Below are positions 1 through 8,518 of a stretch of 64,000 nucleotides of DNA, piece by piece. The first letter of the stretch is position 1. Every line of letters begins with the position of its first letter. The translations under genes were made by a program, and so were the position numbers. Under the pieces are notes generated by a model. It was not told where the DNA came from. It did not search any database and saw only the letters and a program-made list of their open reading frames with translations. The DNA comes from Candidatus Poribacteria bacterium. GTDB taxonomy: Bacteria; Poribacteria; WGA-4E; WGA-3G. The stretch is taken from positions 1 through 64,000 of the forward strand of contig JAJDTJ010000136.1 in NCBI GenBank assembly GCA_022827225.1, written 5' to 3'.

Positions 1-319
1 AATCAGTCTCATTGAACAACTTTTCCCCAAGTCGATTCATGCGGTGTCAGCAGCCGGTTTTGAGTTGAAAGTGCTTTTGTTTGTTATCGCAACGAGTATA
101 AAGCAGCTATTTGGATAAAGGTAGCAACTTGGGTTAAATTACAAAAAAGTGCAACTTTTTTGCAACTCGTTTGTAGTAACGATAACCTCACTTTTTAGCA
201 GCAAGTTTTGATGAAGATAAAATAAATATTTCGGTAATCGTTAAAGATCGCGAGCGACAAGAAACACCCAAGCAAAAACGCTCGCTCCTACCAAGAGGTT
301 ATAAGAGCGGGGTTGCAGT
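1..319. other. Non-coding leader upstream of the first sigma operon
   Basis: No supportable gene is seen here. The hexamer GCAACT occurs three times (about 124, 151 and 162). The last copy is followed about 15 nt later by GATAAC, which loosely resembles the AAC-type -35 element used by ECF sigma factors, so an autoregulated promoter for the operon is possible but unproven. Around 247-292 an imperfect inverted GCGAGCG/CGCTCGC pair ends in GCTCGCTCCTACCA. The same 14-mer recurs at about 18191-18204, so this is a dispersed repeat. Confidence 0.4.
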
Positions 320-865
320 ATGACGGAAGATAAATTCCTTGCGCTTTTCGAGGAACACAAGGCTCAGATTTATCAACACACCCTCTATCTACTCGGCAAT
401 CGTGAAGATGCGGAGGACATAACACAAGAGACGTTCATCAAGGCCTGGGAATACCGTGCTAAACTGCGTCCGAAAACTGCGCGCTCATGGTTACTAAAAT
501 GTGCACAGAATCTCTGTTTCAATTTGCTCAAGCGAGATAAATTTCAGGTGCATTTGACAGACGGAGACGATACGGATCCCGAGACGGAACTCGAAACTTT
601 AATGCACACACATTCTGGTCGGTCAAATCCATCGCCAGATGAAATTGTGGTTCAGCAGGAGCTGTAGGATTCCGTGCATTGTGCTATCAAGAAATTGCCG
701 CCAGATATGCGGGCGGTGATCATTATGCGGGAATTAAATGGTATGAGTTTCAAAGAGATTGCAGAGGTTTTAGAACAACCTGAAGGTACCGTAAAATCGA
801 CAGCATTCCGTGCCCGAAAGAGATTACGGGAGTTGCTGCGTCCTTATTGGAGGAATGAAGAATGA
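320..865 (+). pseudogene. ECF sigma-70 factor interrupted by an in-frame amber codon
   Basis: This would be an RNA polymerase ECF sigma factor of about 181 codons. Region 2 (about residues 5-80, with AEDITQETFIKAWEY) comes first, then a short linker and region 4 (KLPPDMRAVIIMRELNGMSF onward, ending KSTAFRARKRL). A TAG at 665-667 (codon 116) falls in the linker, and the same frame continues without any shift to the stop at 865. This is therefore a single nonsense change, not a frameshift. A GTG at 674 could restart region 4 alone. The stop overlaps the anti-sigma start (ATGA, 862-865), so operon structure is intact. Possible explanations are a recent pseudogene, a sequencing error, readthrough, or two separate half-proteins. 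The sigma assignment is secure; the functional state is open. Confidence 0.85.
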
Positions 866-1542
866 ACCGATTTCCTTCGCCTCAAGATTTAACGTGTATG
901 GAAGTCCAGGATACCTTAGAGGCATATCTTGACGACGCGTTGGATGCAGACATGTATGCGAAAGTTGCATCACATGTCGGATCGTGTGTAACGTGTCAAG
1001 ATGAGGTCGGCTTGGCGCAAGCCATTAGCGGTGCATTACATGAACTTCCGAAACCGGAGCCGCCATCTGAAATCTTTGACGCGGTTGCTGCTCACGTTCG
1101 CGCGCATCCGAACAGTGAACCGAGTTGGTGGCACTGGATACGCCAACGCTTTACGTTCACTGATGCTTTAACCTTGCCACTTGCTCGCGTAGGTGCGTTG
1201 GTATGTCTCATCGGAATTATCGTGTTCGGTGCCTATCAGTATCGACAGTATATAGAAGTTAAACAAGCCTCACGCGACCTCTATTATGCGCTCGGTAAGT
1301 TAAATTACGCAGTGGAGCGGACAGGCATCGTTGTTAACGAAAAACTGCCCGATATACGAATTGGTGAAACTTCAGGTCGTCCGTTTGTGCAGATAGAAAG
1401 TGCTTCCCGCCGCGTGTTAAAAGAAAAAGAAAATATTGCATCAGCAATACATCAAAGTTTGGGTGCCATTAATCGGTTACCTGAGTATATTCCGGATATT
1501 AAACACTACGAACGTTCAGAGTATAAAGGAGACACACCATGA
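862..1542 (+). CDS. Anti-sigma factor with N-terminal zinc finger and one membrane helix
   Basis: A 226-residue zf-HC2-type anti-sigma factor. The N-terminal domain carries the zinc-binding HxxxCxxC signature (His38, Cys42, Cys45, with Cys12 as a likely further ligand), which in this family binds and sequesters an ECF sigma factor. One transmembrane helix (about residues 108-130) follows, then a roughly 95-residue periplasmic sensor-like domain without a recognised motif. The start overlaps the sigma-factor stop and its own stop overlaps the next gene (ATGA at 1539-1542), indicating translational coupling in a sigma/anti-sigma/surface-protein operon. Its cognate sigma factor is broken by an amber codon, so the anti-sigma may be left without a partner. 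Confidence 0.85.
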   Translation: MNRFPSPQDLTCMEVQDTLEAYLDDALDADMYAKVASHVGSCVTCQDEVGLAQAISGALHELPKPEPPSEIFDAVAAHVRAHPNSEPSWWHWIRQRFTFTDALTLPLARVGALVCLIGIIVFGAYQYRQYIEVKQASRDLYYALGKLNYAVERTGIVVNEKLPDIRIGETSGRPFVQIESASRRVLKEKENIASAIHQSLGAINRLPEYIPDIKHYERSEYKGDTP

Positions 1543-4004
1543 AAATGCAAAGACACTGGGGTTGGTTGTTCATAGTACTACTTTTTGTTGCATGGTTAGC
1601 ACCGATGCAGATGGTCATCGCTGAACAAGAGAAACCCGATAAAATGAAGCAGAAAGGGCTCATCCTCCTCGATTTCCCATCACCGCTTAAGGCAAAGGTT
1701 GAAGTTAACTTAAACACGAAACTCATCAATCTGGTTACCAAATCGGTGAGCAATCAACCAGAAGTTGCCGAACTGATTCAGATGTTGGATGGCATCTATG
1801 TCCGTACCTATGATAGGGTTATCTGGGATAAGAATGGATATAACTATTTCCGAGACAGATTCAAAGAGGATAAATGGGAAGTTCTCGTCAAAATCCAGGA
1901 AAATCGTGAAGTGATAGAAATCAACCTACTTTTTGACGAAGACAAGGTTTACGGGATTTTTATCACTGTCGTCCCTGAAGCGTCTCAAGAGGTCACCTTT
2001 GTCAACATTGTCGGAGAGATCGCGCCAGAACGGGTTGAGGATTTGCTTGGAAGTTTGGGCAATTTTGGTGCGATAGATATTGATGTCGGTGGTGTATTGA
2101 AGGCGCAGGCACAGCCGCTCCGAGGGACCATTCAAAGGGAAATGCTCGCTGTAAAAGTCGAGAATCCACCGACTATTGATGGTGCCCTTGATGATACATG
2201 TTGGAAGGTTGCCCCTCAGGTGAATGGTTTTACGCATGTTCGCAGCGAAGCCCCGGTCGAGGATGACTCGGTCGTTAAACTGGTTTACACAGACGAAGCC
2301 ATCTATGTAGCATGGCATCTTTATGATTCCCAACCGGATAAAATCGTTGCACATCAGAGACAGGACCATGCCAGATTCGGGATGACAGAGGATTGGGTCT
2401 CTTTTAGTATTGATCCGTTCCATACACACCGATTTTCCAACCGGACGTACTTTATGGCGAACTCTCTCGGTAAAAAATATGTCCGCTCACCGGCTCGGAA
2501 CGCGAATAAGATTGAATGGATGGAGCAGTGGAATGTCGCCGCCAATATCGTCGAGGATGGCTGGGTCGTGGAGATGGAGATTCCGTGGCGAATGCTCGAT
2601 TATCCTGACACAACCGAACCTATTCAGATGGGCATTAACTTTGACCGTGGACAAGCGCGGACGAATGAACATTCTTGGTGGTCCAACGTAGGTGTTCAGG
2701 AGTTCTACGAAAACGATGGACACTGGTTAAATGTCCTGCCACCACCAAAATCGCCTGGCATGCCAGGGTTGTTAGATGCTTTTGACGCTGAAAAATACGG
2801 TGTGCCAAAGGCTTTAGGGCACAATAACGATATATTTCTCACGAGCGGGGATACTTTTCGTCCGCGGATTCCCATCGGTTTAAATCGCGTTGATGGATTC
2901 CGAATCGGCGGTGGACTTCAAACTGGAAAACAGTGGTATCTGGATCCGCTCTTTTTTCCTGGCCCCGGCTCAAGGATTCGGAGAAATCAGAACGAAACCG
3001 TTGCACGAACTAACGTGAATGCGGACGATGCTGGCACGCCATATCAAACAGCCTCGAGCCCATTCCTGTTTGGTATGGCGGCGTATGCCTTCTCGAGCCG
3101 AAGCCTTCATTATCAAGCCGGTGGTGGCATCACGTCAGGCGAAAACTTGAATTTGACTTATGGATTGCAAATCCACCGCTTGACCTCTGTCAGAGATAAT
3201 GACCTCTTGCTAAGCAGCAGTGAACGGTTCTTCAGAGCATTATGGGGCACCGATTTCCAAGACTATTATCTCAAGGAAGGTGCGGTGATGTCGCTGCAAT
3301 GGCATCCGGGGAACGTCACACACGCACTCGGATTGTCCTTACTTTGGGAAGAGCATAAAAGTCTAGAAAATAAGATGCATTTCCATTTACGGAACTGGTC
3401 AGCAGATCCGGCACTCACCGGTCGGAGGAATGCCTTGATAGATGACGGGAGTATGCACAGTATCTCCTTAAAATATGATTTTGACAATAGAGGGAATACA
3501 GACCTAAATCACGACTTTGAGAACCGAGGCAGGACAAGCGAATGGTATAATACGTTTCTCGTGGAACATGCCAATTCGGCAATCGGTTCCGATTTCGATT
3601 TTACACGTTTCCTTGTTCATTTCCGTAACTATTACCCTATCGGGAATGGTCGAATTGACACACGTTTAAAAGTCGCAGTTGCGACGGATCCACTGCCTTT
3701 TCAACGCCAATTTGTCATCGGTGGTATCGGCACGTTGCGCGGATACTCGCTCTATGAATTTGTAGGCAATCACGGTTTCCTCTTTAATTTGGAGTACGTT
3801 CACAGTTTAGGAGGTAACCTGTTTATCGTTCCTTTTGCTGACATAGGACAAGTCTGGGACCGTTTGGAAGATGTAAAGGACATCCAACCGAAGATTAACT
3901 TAGGTGTCGGTTTCCAAAGTGGACCGTTCAGATTGAACCTTGCGAGGTCCATTGAGGAAGGGCGCGGTTATCAAGTCGACTTTAAATGGTCTCGTATGTT
4001 TTAA
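1539..4004 (+). CDS. DUF4252-CBM9-like-outer-membrane barrel fusion protein
   Basis: An 821-residue exported protein in three parts. After a signal peptide (about 1-29, cleaved near VIAEQ), residues 40-180 resemble DUF4252 (the IYVRTYD and VTFVNIVG regions), a domain often encoded beside ECF sigma/anti-sigma pairs in Bacteroidetes. Residues 205-400 resemble a family 9 carbohydrate-binding domain (NPPTIDGALDDTCW, then VYTDEAIYVAWHLYD). The last 300 or so residues look like a BamA/D15-type barrel: GGIGTLRGYSLYEF is the characteristic RGY loop and the chain ends on an aromatic residue (WSRMF). It is probably an outer-membrane surface protein controlled by the upstream sigma pair. The three-domain order in one chain is unusual. 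Confidence 0.75.
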   Translation: MKMQRHWGWLFIVLLFVAWLAPMQMVIAEQEKPDKMKQKGLILLDFPSPLKAKVEVNLNTKLINLVTKSVSNQPEVAELIQMLDGIYVRTYDRVIWDKNGYNYFRDRFKEDKWEVLVKIQENREVIEINLLFDEDKVYGIFITVVPEASQEVTFVNIVGEIAPERVEDLLGSLGNFGAIDIDVGGVLKAQAQPLRGTIQREMLAVKVENPPTIDGALDDTCWKVAPQVNGFTHVRSEAPVEDDSVVKLVYTDEAIYVAWHLYDSQPDKIVAHQRQDHARFGMTEDWVSFSIDPFHTHRFSNRTYFMANSLGKKYVRSPARNANKIEWMEQWNVAANIVEDGWVVEMEIPWRMLDYPDTTEPIQMGINFDRGQARTNEHSWWSNVGVQEFYENDGHWLNVLPPPKSPGMPGLLDAFDAEKYGVPKALGHNNDIFLTSGDTFRPRIPIGLNRVDGFRIGGGLQTGKQWYLDPLFFPGPGSRIRRNQNETVARTNVNADDAGTPYQTASSPFLFGMAAYAFSSRSLHYQAGGGITSGENLNLTYGLQIHRLTSVRDNDLLLSSSERFFRALWGTDFQDYYLKEGAVMSLQWHPGNVTHALGLSLLWEEHKSLENKMHFHLRNWSADPALTGRRNALIDDGSMHSISLKYDFDNRGNTDLNHDFENRGRTSEWYNTFLVEHANSAIGSDFDFTRFLVHFRNYYPIGNGRIDTRLKVAVATDPLPFQRQFVIGGIGTLRGYSLYEFVGNHGFLFNLEYVHSLGGNLFIVPFADIGQVWDRLEDVKDIQPKINLGVGFQSGPFRLNLARSIEEGRGYQVDFKWSRMF

Positions 4005-4072
4005 CCCTATTGAACCGGGTGATGCCATAGTGCTCACCCGTTTCGGACTCACCGAAAAGGAACAATTCGTAG

Positions 4073-4867
4073 ATGAAACCGACGATTATGATTCTTGGCA
4101 GTGGACACTTGGCAAATTGGGGCGCCGATCGAATCAATTATAGAATGGATGATGTACTCGCCCCCAAACGCCAAGCCGAACTTCAGCAGCTCACTGAACA
4201 ACTTGCTCGTTTCAAACCGACGAAGATAGCCGTCGAAGTCGACGAGCGTTGGGATACTGAGCTTCAGGGGGAATACAACGGTTACCTACAGGGTAACTTT
4301 CAACTGGAACGGCATGAAATCCACCAGATTGGATTCCGATTAGCGAAACAGATGGGGCATCCAAAGGTCCACTGTGTAGATTATTTGCGCGATGATTCAA
4401 TGATTCGCGAGGATCGGGAGGATCATTTGACAGATTACAGTGCATTTGCCGAAGCGAACAACCAAATGCATCTGTTGGGAAGCCCCGCTAAGATGGAAGG
4501 AAAAATCACGGAGGATGAAGATGGCACAATCTGGATTGAACCTGAGAAATATGAACCGATAATTGACATGTATATACAGATCAATCAAGATGAAAAGATA
4601 CGTACAAACCTCCGCGACTACTTGAGGATTGCACGCATTGGTTTACAAGACCAGTATCCAGGTGCGAATTGGGTTGCACACTTTTGGTATCCTCGGAATC
4701 TCAAAACTTTTGTCAACCTCACCCGAATTACAGAATCAGAGAATGAACGTATTTTGTTAATCATCGGTGCTGGGCACTTAGGATTTCTCAAACAAATTGT
4801 GAAAGACTCTGAAGTCTATCACATTGAAAGTCCGCTCAAATATCTAAAGACGGAGGATGCTAATTGA
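4073..4867 (+). CDS. DUF5694-like protein
   Basis: A 264-residue soluble protein resembling the DUF5694 family, distantly TraB-like. It has the N-terminal MILGSGHLAN block, a KIAVEVD segment that fits a metal- or substrate-binding strand, and a C-terminal LLIIGAGHLGFL block echoing the N-terminal GSGH motif. No signal peptide or membrane segment is seen, so it is probably cytoplasmic. The function is unknown; related folds include TraB/pheromone-shutdown-type proteins. The start ATG has only a weak ribosome-binding site. Its stop overlaps the candidate TTG start of the next CBM9-DUF5916 gene, so the two are probably co-expressed. Confidence 0.65.
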   Translation: MKPTIMILGSGHLANWGADRINYRMDDVLAPKRQAELQQLTEQLARFKPTKIAVEVDERWDTELQGEYNGYLQGNFQLERHEIHQIGFRLAKQMGHPKVHCVDYLRDDSMIREDREDHLTDYSAFAEANNQMHLLGSPAKMEGKITEDEDGTIWIEPEKYEPIIDMYIQINQDEKIRTNLRDYLRIARIGLQDQYPGANWVAHFWYPRNLKTFVNLTRITESENERILLIIGAGHLGFLKQIVKDSEVYHIESPLKYLKTEDAN

Positions 4868-6879
4868 GAGTGAAACCATACAAAAATTATGCAATGGTGT
4901 TGCTTATTGCCCTATTGTTCACGTTAATCACAAACGAACAAACTTGGGCAGAAGAAAACATACAGACCGTGAAAAAAGAACTCACCGCAGTCAAAACCGA
5001 GCAGCCACCTACTATTGACGGTGTTCTTGACGATGCCTGCTGGCAAGACGCACCGCAAGCAACTGGATTCATCGATGAGCGTACCGGGAAACCTGCAAAA
5101 AATCAATCTGTCGGTCGCCTCGTTTATACAGACACAGCCATCTACGTCGCTGTTCACCTCTACGATGATGTGCCCGATAAAATTGTCGCCCGCCAAACCA
5201 AAGACCAGACGCGAATTCGAGGCGAAGACTCGGTATCCTTCAGCCTTGATCCGTTCCATACACATCAGTTTTCTGATAGGAACTTTTTCATTGTGAATCC
5301 TATAGGTACGAAATATGCGCACCTTGCGACGGGACGCGCGGAGAAAAGTGAGTGGATTGGGTTATGGAAAGCTGCGGCACAGATTGTAGAAGACGGGTGG
5401 GTCGTAGAGATGGAAATCCCGTGGCAGATGCTTGATTATCCTGACACAATCGGACCCGTTCGGATGGGTATCAACCTCGACAGGCTGCAGCAACGGACAG
5501 GAGAAAAGTCCTGGTGGTGCAATTTGGGCGTTAACGAGTTTCGCGAGAACGATGGCCACTGGATTGACGTACGACCGCCGCCACGAAAGCGCGAACTAAA
5601 GGTTTTACCGTATCTGATAGGCGGCGTCAGCGAAACAGAAACTTCTGTAGAAATGACTTCCGAATCGCGATGGGAATATACTGCCCGCGCAGGCGCGGAC
5701 ATCCGTTATGAGGTTACGCCGCAGCTACGGCTCATCGGCACAGCCAACCCAGATTTTGAGAACATTGAACAAGCCGTAGAAGGCATTGATTTCTCCTACG
5801 GTGAACGCTATGTACCGGATCGCCGTCCCTTCTTTTCGGAAGGCGGCAACGTCTATCGCCTCGGTCGCCTGTTCCATTCACGGCGAATAACAGATATGGA
5901 CGGAGGGCTTAAGCTCTTTGGTAAACTCGGGAAAAACACGTCTGTCGGCACCTTAGGCACCTATCACCGGAACAACCAGAACGTTATTCTTCAAGCCTCA
6001 CAATCATTCACAGCGACATCGAATATCCGCGCGGCGTTCCTTTCGCATCATCACCGAGACGTCGGGCTGAACAATGTCGGTTCTCTTTCCGGAGATGTAC
6101 GCTACGGTAAGTTTTCAGGGCGTTCTCGTTTCGTCCAAAGTTGGGACAGCGAATCGGGCGGAAGGGATGGGTTCGTCAATATAGGCTACAATGGATCGCT
6201 CTTTCAACAGGCTCTGACCGCATTTTTTGTGGATTCAGATTTCGTCAACAGACTCGGATACTACCCATTTACTGGTTATCGCGGTGTAAGTTTAGCGAGT
6301 TATTTCGTTAACGAATGGCGTGAAGGATTTTTCCGCAGAGTCTCCGCCTCTGTCCAAAGTCAGATCTCTAATACTTATGAAGGTGAGGTTTTCCGGCGTG
6401 ACCTGTTCATATCTTCAATTATCCTAACGCATAGTGATTATGCACTTGCCGCTGGCTGGAGAGGCGGGCAATTTGAAGAATTCAACGATAGCGTTTTCAG
6501 CATCGGATTACGTGCGCGCGCTTCTGACAGGTTCAATAATATTGGTATTACCTACAATTGGGGTGAACAAGCAGGTGAGCGGATTCATCGCATCAGCGGA
6601 AATCTAAATCTCCGCGCCTACGGTTTCACTGCAGGGTTCTCCTCACGCATCCAATGGCATTTTGATCGGCGATACCAACAGATTCTAACCCTCACTTATG
6701 ATTTCAATCCCGCCTTAAGCCTCGGCAGCCGATTAATTTGGCAAGTAGAAGGCGTTAATATCTATTTTGCATTGCGCCGTTCTGGCTACGCTGGCACGGA
6801 CTTCTTCGTTATCCTCGGCGATCCAAACGCTTTGGAATTCAAACGGCGTTTCGTTACTAAGGTGATTCGGGCATTTTAG
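4864..6879 (+). CDS. CBM9-like / DUF5916 outer-membrane protein
   Basis: A 671-residue exported protein with a signal peptide (hydrophobic stretch about 10-25, cleaved near TWAEE). A family-9 carbohydrate-binding-like domain follows (about 38-220: QPPTIDGVLDDACW, VEMEIPWQMLDYP). The rest is DUF5916 (about 240-671; RRPFFSEGGNVY is typical), a beta-rich region predicted to form an outer-membrane barrel and ending in Phe. The CBM9-like part is clearly paralogous to that of the 1539-4004 protein. Translation may start at TTG 4864 or GTG 4870; both overlap or abut the previous stop. A truncated copy of the DUF5916 part lies at 10796-11120. It probably binds or imports oligosaccharides or peptides; the substrate is unknown. 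Confidence 0.8.
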   Translation: MRVKPYKNYAMVLLIALLFTLITNEQTWAEENIQTVKKELTAVKTEQPPTIDGVLDDACWQDAPQATGFIDERTGKPAKNQSVGRLVYTDTAIYVAVHLYDDVPDKIVARQTKDQTRIRGEDSVSFSLDPFHTHQFSDRNFFIVNPIGTKYAHLATGRAEKSEWIGLWKAAAQIVEDGWVVEMEIPWQMLDYPDTIGPVRMGINLDRLQQRTGEKSWWCNLGVNEFRENDGHWIDVRPPPRKRELKVLPYLIGGVSETETSVEMTSESRWEYTARAGADIRYEVTPQLRLIGTANPDFENIEQAVEGIDFSYGERYVPDRRPFFSEGGNVYRLGRLFHSRRITDMDGGLKLFGKLGKNTSVGTLGTYHRNNQNVILQASQSFTATSNIRAAFLSHHHRDVGLNNVGSLSGDVRYGKFSGRSRFVQSWDSESGGRDGFVNIGYNGSLFQQALTAFFVDSDFVNRLGYYPFTGYRGVSLASYFVNEWREGFFRRVSASVQSQISNTYEGEVFRRDLFISSIILTHSDYALAAGWRGGQFEEFNDSVFSIGLRARASDRFNNIGITYNWGEQAGERIHRISGNLNLRAYGFTAGFSSRIQWHFDRRYQQILTLTYDFNPALSLGSRLIWQVEGVNIYFALRRSGYAGTDFFVILGDPNALEFKRRFVTKVIRAF

Positions 6880-6888
6880 GTTTTTCAC

Positions 6889-7014
6889 TATAGTAAAGCC
6901 CGAAGATATGTGAGCACTCCACAATAGGTCCCCACACGACACGCTCGTAGGGGTTGGGTAACCCAACCCCTACGGTTCCCCTCGCGTGTGAAAATACTTA
7001 TGAGCTTTACTATA
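6889..7014 (+). repeat. Terminal-inverted-repeat element, copy 1
   Basis: A 126-bp element bounded by TATAGTAAAGCC and its near-complement GGCTTTACTATA-like end (GCTTTACTATA, 7004-7014). Its centre is a perfect palindrome (6946-6974, CGTAGGGGTTGGGTA and its mirror). It encodes no protein. Four relatives occur at 8350, 12811, 14730 and 47140, all with the same left/right arrangement. It resembles a MITE. It lies in the 5' leader of the sigma-FtsZ gene that begins 82 nt downstream. Confidence 0.8.
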
Positions 7015-7032
7015 AATTCGCGTAAGTTCTAC

Positions 7033-7096
7033 TTTTTTTAAACCGCCCCCCAAAAAATCTTGCTCTTTAAGGTTAAAAATCAATTGGGAGCTGTTT
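7033..7096 (+). promoter_or_regulatory. Conserved leader of the sigma-FtsZ genes
   Basis: About 64 nt directly upstream of the first sigma-FtsZ start are almost identical to 11107-11171 upstream of the second (T-tract, AAACCGCC, CAAAAAATCTTGCTCTTT, GGTTAAAAATCAATTGGG). The 3' end supplies the ribosome-binding site, GGGAG six to seven nt before ATG. Conservation of the non-coding part suggests a shared promoter or operator, or simply recent duplication. Confidence 0.5.
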
Positions 7097-8308
7097 ATGC
7101 GATACGATTCATCATTACATCCAAACTTGACAGATGAAGAACTTATTAGGCGTGCCCAAGCCGGTGATGAGTCTGCATTTACGGAGCTCATGTCGCGTTA
7201 TCATCAACGCGTATGGAAAGTGGTTATCGCAAATTCGAGGCAACGTCGCGATGCGGAAGAAATTCTCATGGACATTTGGAGATCCGTCTGGGAAAACATC
7301 AGCGGATTGCAGAGCGTTGAACGTTTTGGTGGATGGTTGAAGCGTATCGCTTACAACGCTTGTAAACGGTATTACACTTCTGTCCAGCATTCGCGGAGCG
7401 AAATTCCACATACCGACTTAACCGATTACATCGATCAAAGTGCTGTTGCCCGTTTTCGGGAAACGGAACTCTACGACGATGTCCGAGAAGCCGTGTATCA
7501 CCTGCCGGATAAAGTGCGCCGTGTTGCGGTACTCTACTATCTGGAGTTGTGGAATATCGGAGAGATCCACGCTGAACTCGGAATCGCGATAGGGACAATC
7601 AAAACGAGACTGAAACAGACACGCGAACTCCTGCGCAAGGAATTCGGTGTCGAACCTGAAAGAGGGAGAACTATGTCAACCAAACGAGAAGGATCGAAAC
7701 ACATTCTACCGAAAATTAAAGTTATTGGTGTCGGTGGTGCAGGCGGAAACGCTGTCGAACGGATGATTGAAGCAGGTTTGACAGACGTTGAATTTTACGT
7801 TGTGAATACGGACCAGGAAGTACTTGACAAGCATCATGACGCGATACCGGTACAGATCGGTGTTAATACCACGCAAGGACTCGGTTGTGGCGCGGACGCA
7901 GAAATCGGTAGAAAGGCAGCCGAAGAGGATCGCGAAAAACTCCACAGCATTGTTGCGGATGCGGATGCCGTTTTTATTATAGCGGGTATGGCGGGTGGAA
8001 CAGGGGCGGGTGCTTCGCCTCTGATTGCTTCCATTGCTCGAGAGCAAGGTGCTTTAGCAGTAGGTATTGTGGCACAACCGTTCAATTTTGAGGGTCAGCG
8101 TCGCATCGAAAAAGCAGAACACGCATTACAGGAACTCCGCGAAAGTGTTGATTCTGTTGTCGTGGTATCGAACCAACGGCTTCTTGACGAAGCGGATCGG
8201 GCAATGAAGATACGCGAGGCGTTCCATCTCAGCGATGAAAAGCTGCTCCGAGGTCTTGAAAGAAGTATATCGGAATTTCATTCCAGTGCCCTGCCCCGGG
8301 CGACCTAA
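7097..8308 (+). CDS. ECF sigma factor fused to an FtsZ-like GTP-binding domain (copy A)
   Basis: A 403-residue two-part protein. Residues 10-95 are sigma region 2 (DAEEILMDIWRSVW) and 125-185 are region 4 (HLPDKVRRVAVLYYLEL, then TIKTRLKQTRELLRKEFG), a complete ECF sigma factor. Residues about 203-400 match the N-terminal half of FtsZ: T1 loop GVGGAGGNAV, T3 region GCGADAEIGRKAAEE, tubulin signature AGGTGAG, T5 region PFNFEGQRR, T6 SNQRLL, then helix H7. The protein stops before the T7 loop and the whole C-terminal FtsZ domain. It should bind GTP but lacks the catalytic loop needed for polymer-coupled hydrolysis. A nucleotide-sensing regulatory module on a sigma factor is the simplest inference. 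An in-frame ATG at 7673 (residue 193) may also release the FtsZ-like part alone. No anti-sigma gene is adjacent. Confidence 0.85.
   Translation: MRYDSSLHPNLTDEELIRRAQAGDESAFTELMSRYHQRVWKVVIANSRQRRDAEEILMDIWRSVWENISGLQSVERFGGWLKRIAYNACKRYYTSVQHSRSEIPHTDLTDYIDQSAVARFRETELYDDVREAVYHLPDKVRRVAVLYYLELWNIGEIHAELGIAIGTIKTRLKQTRELLRKEFGVEPERGRTMSTKREGSKHILPKIKVIGVGGAGGNAVERMIEAGLTDVEFYVVNTDQEVLDKHHDAIPVQIGVNTTQGLGCGADAEIGRKAAEEDREKLHSIVADADAVFIIAGMAGGTGAGASPLIASIAREQGALAVGIVAQPFNFEGQRRIEKAEHALQELRESVDSVVVVSNQRLLDEADRAMKIREAFHLSDEKLLRGLERSISEFHSSALPRAT
7662..7675 (+). promoter_or_regulatory. Internal ribosome-binding site and start before the FtsZ-like module
   Basis: Within the fusion gene, GAGGGAGA (7662-7669) lies a few bases before an in-frame ATG at 7673. 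The ATG is exactly at the junction between the sigma end (EFGVEPERGRT) and the FtsZ-like part. The paralogue keeps GGGAGAACT before the ATG at 11748, at the same residue number (193). A separate FtsZ-like product of about 211 residues could therefore be made in addition to the fusion. Confidence 0.45.
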
Positions 8309-8349
8309 CTTTTTTAGGTAATGCCAGAAACACTTTTTCTCCCCTTTTT

Positions 8350-8482
8350 ATTGTAAAATCCGAAAATACGTGCAATTCCATGATAGGGGTGCCGTGCCAT
8401 ACACTCGTAGGGACTGGGTTCTCGTAGGGACTGGGTAACCCAGCCCCTACGGGGTGTATAAATAATTATGGGCTTTACTATA
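8350..8482 (+). repeat. Terminal-inverted-repeat element, copy 2
   Basis: A 133-bp relative of the element at 6889, running from ATTGTAAAATCCGAAAATA to GGGCTTTACTATA. The central palindrome is expanded by a tandem duplication of CTCGTAGGGACTGGGT (around 8405-8437), a local slippage event. The element ends 36 nt before the S9 peptidase start and has the same orientation as copy 1. Confidence 0.75.
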
Positions 8483-8518
8483 AACGTGAGGTCCAAATAA
8501 AAAAAGAAAGGCGAAATA

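Noticed and set aside
665..667. TAG read as pyrrolysine in the first sigma factor
   Set aside because: Sigma linkers have no conserved residue here and no pyrrolysine machinery is visible; nonsense mutation or sequencing error is simpler.
6946..6974. Palindrome array considered as CRISPR repeats
   Set aside because: Copies are dispersed over the window with no regular spacers and no cas genes nearby.
7097..7672. Sigma and FtsZ parts as two separate adjacent genes with no fusion
   Set aside because: There is no stop codon between them in either paralogue, so a fusion is the primary reading; a separate internal start is kept as an additional possibility.
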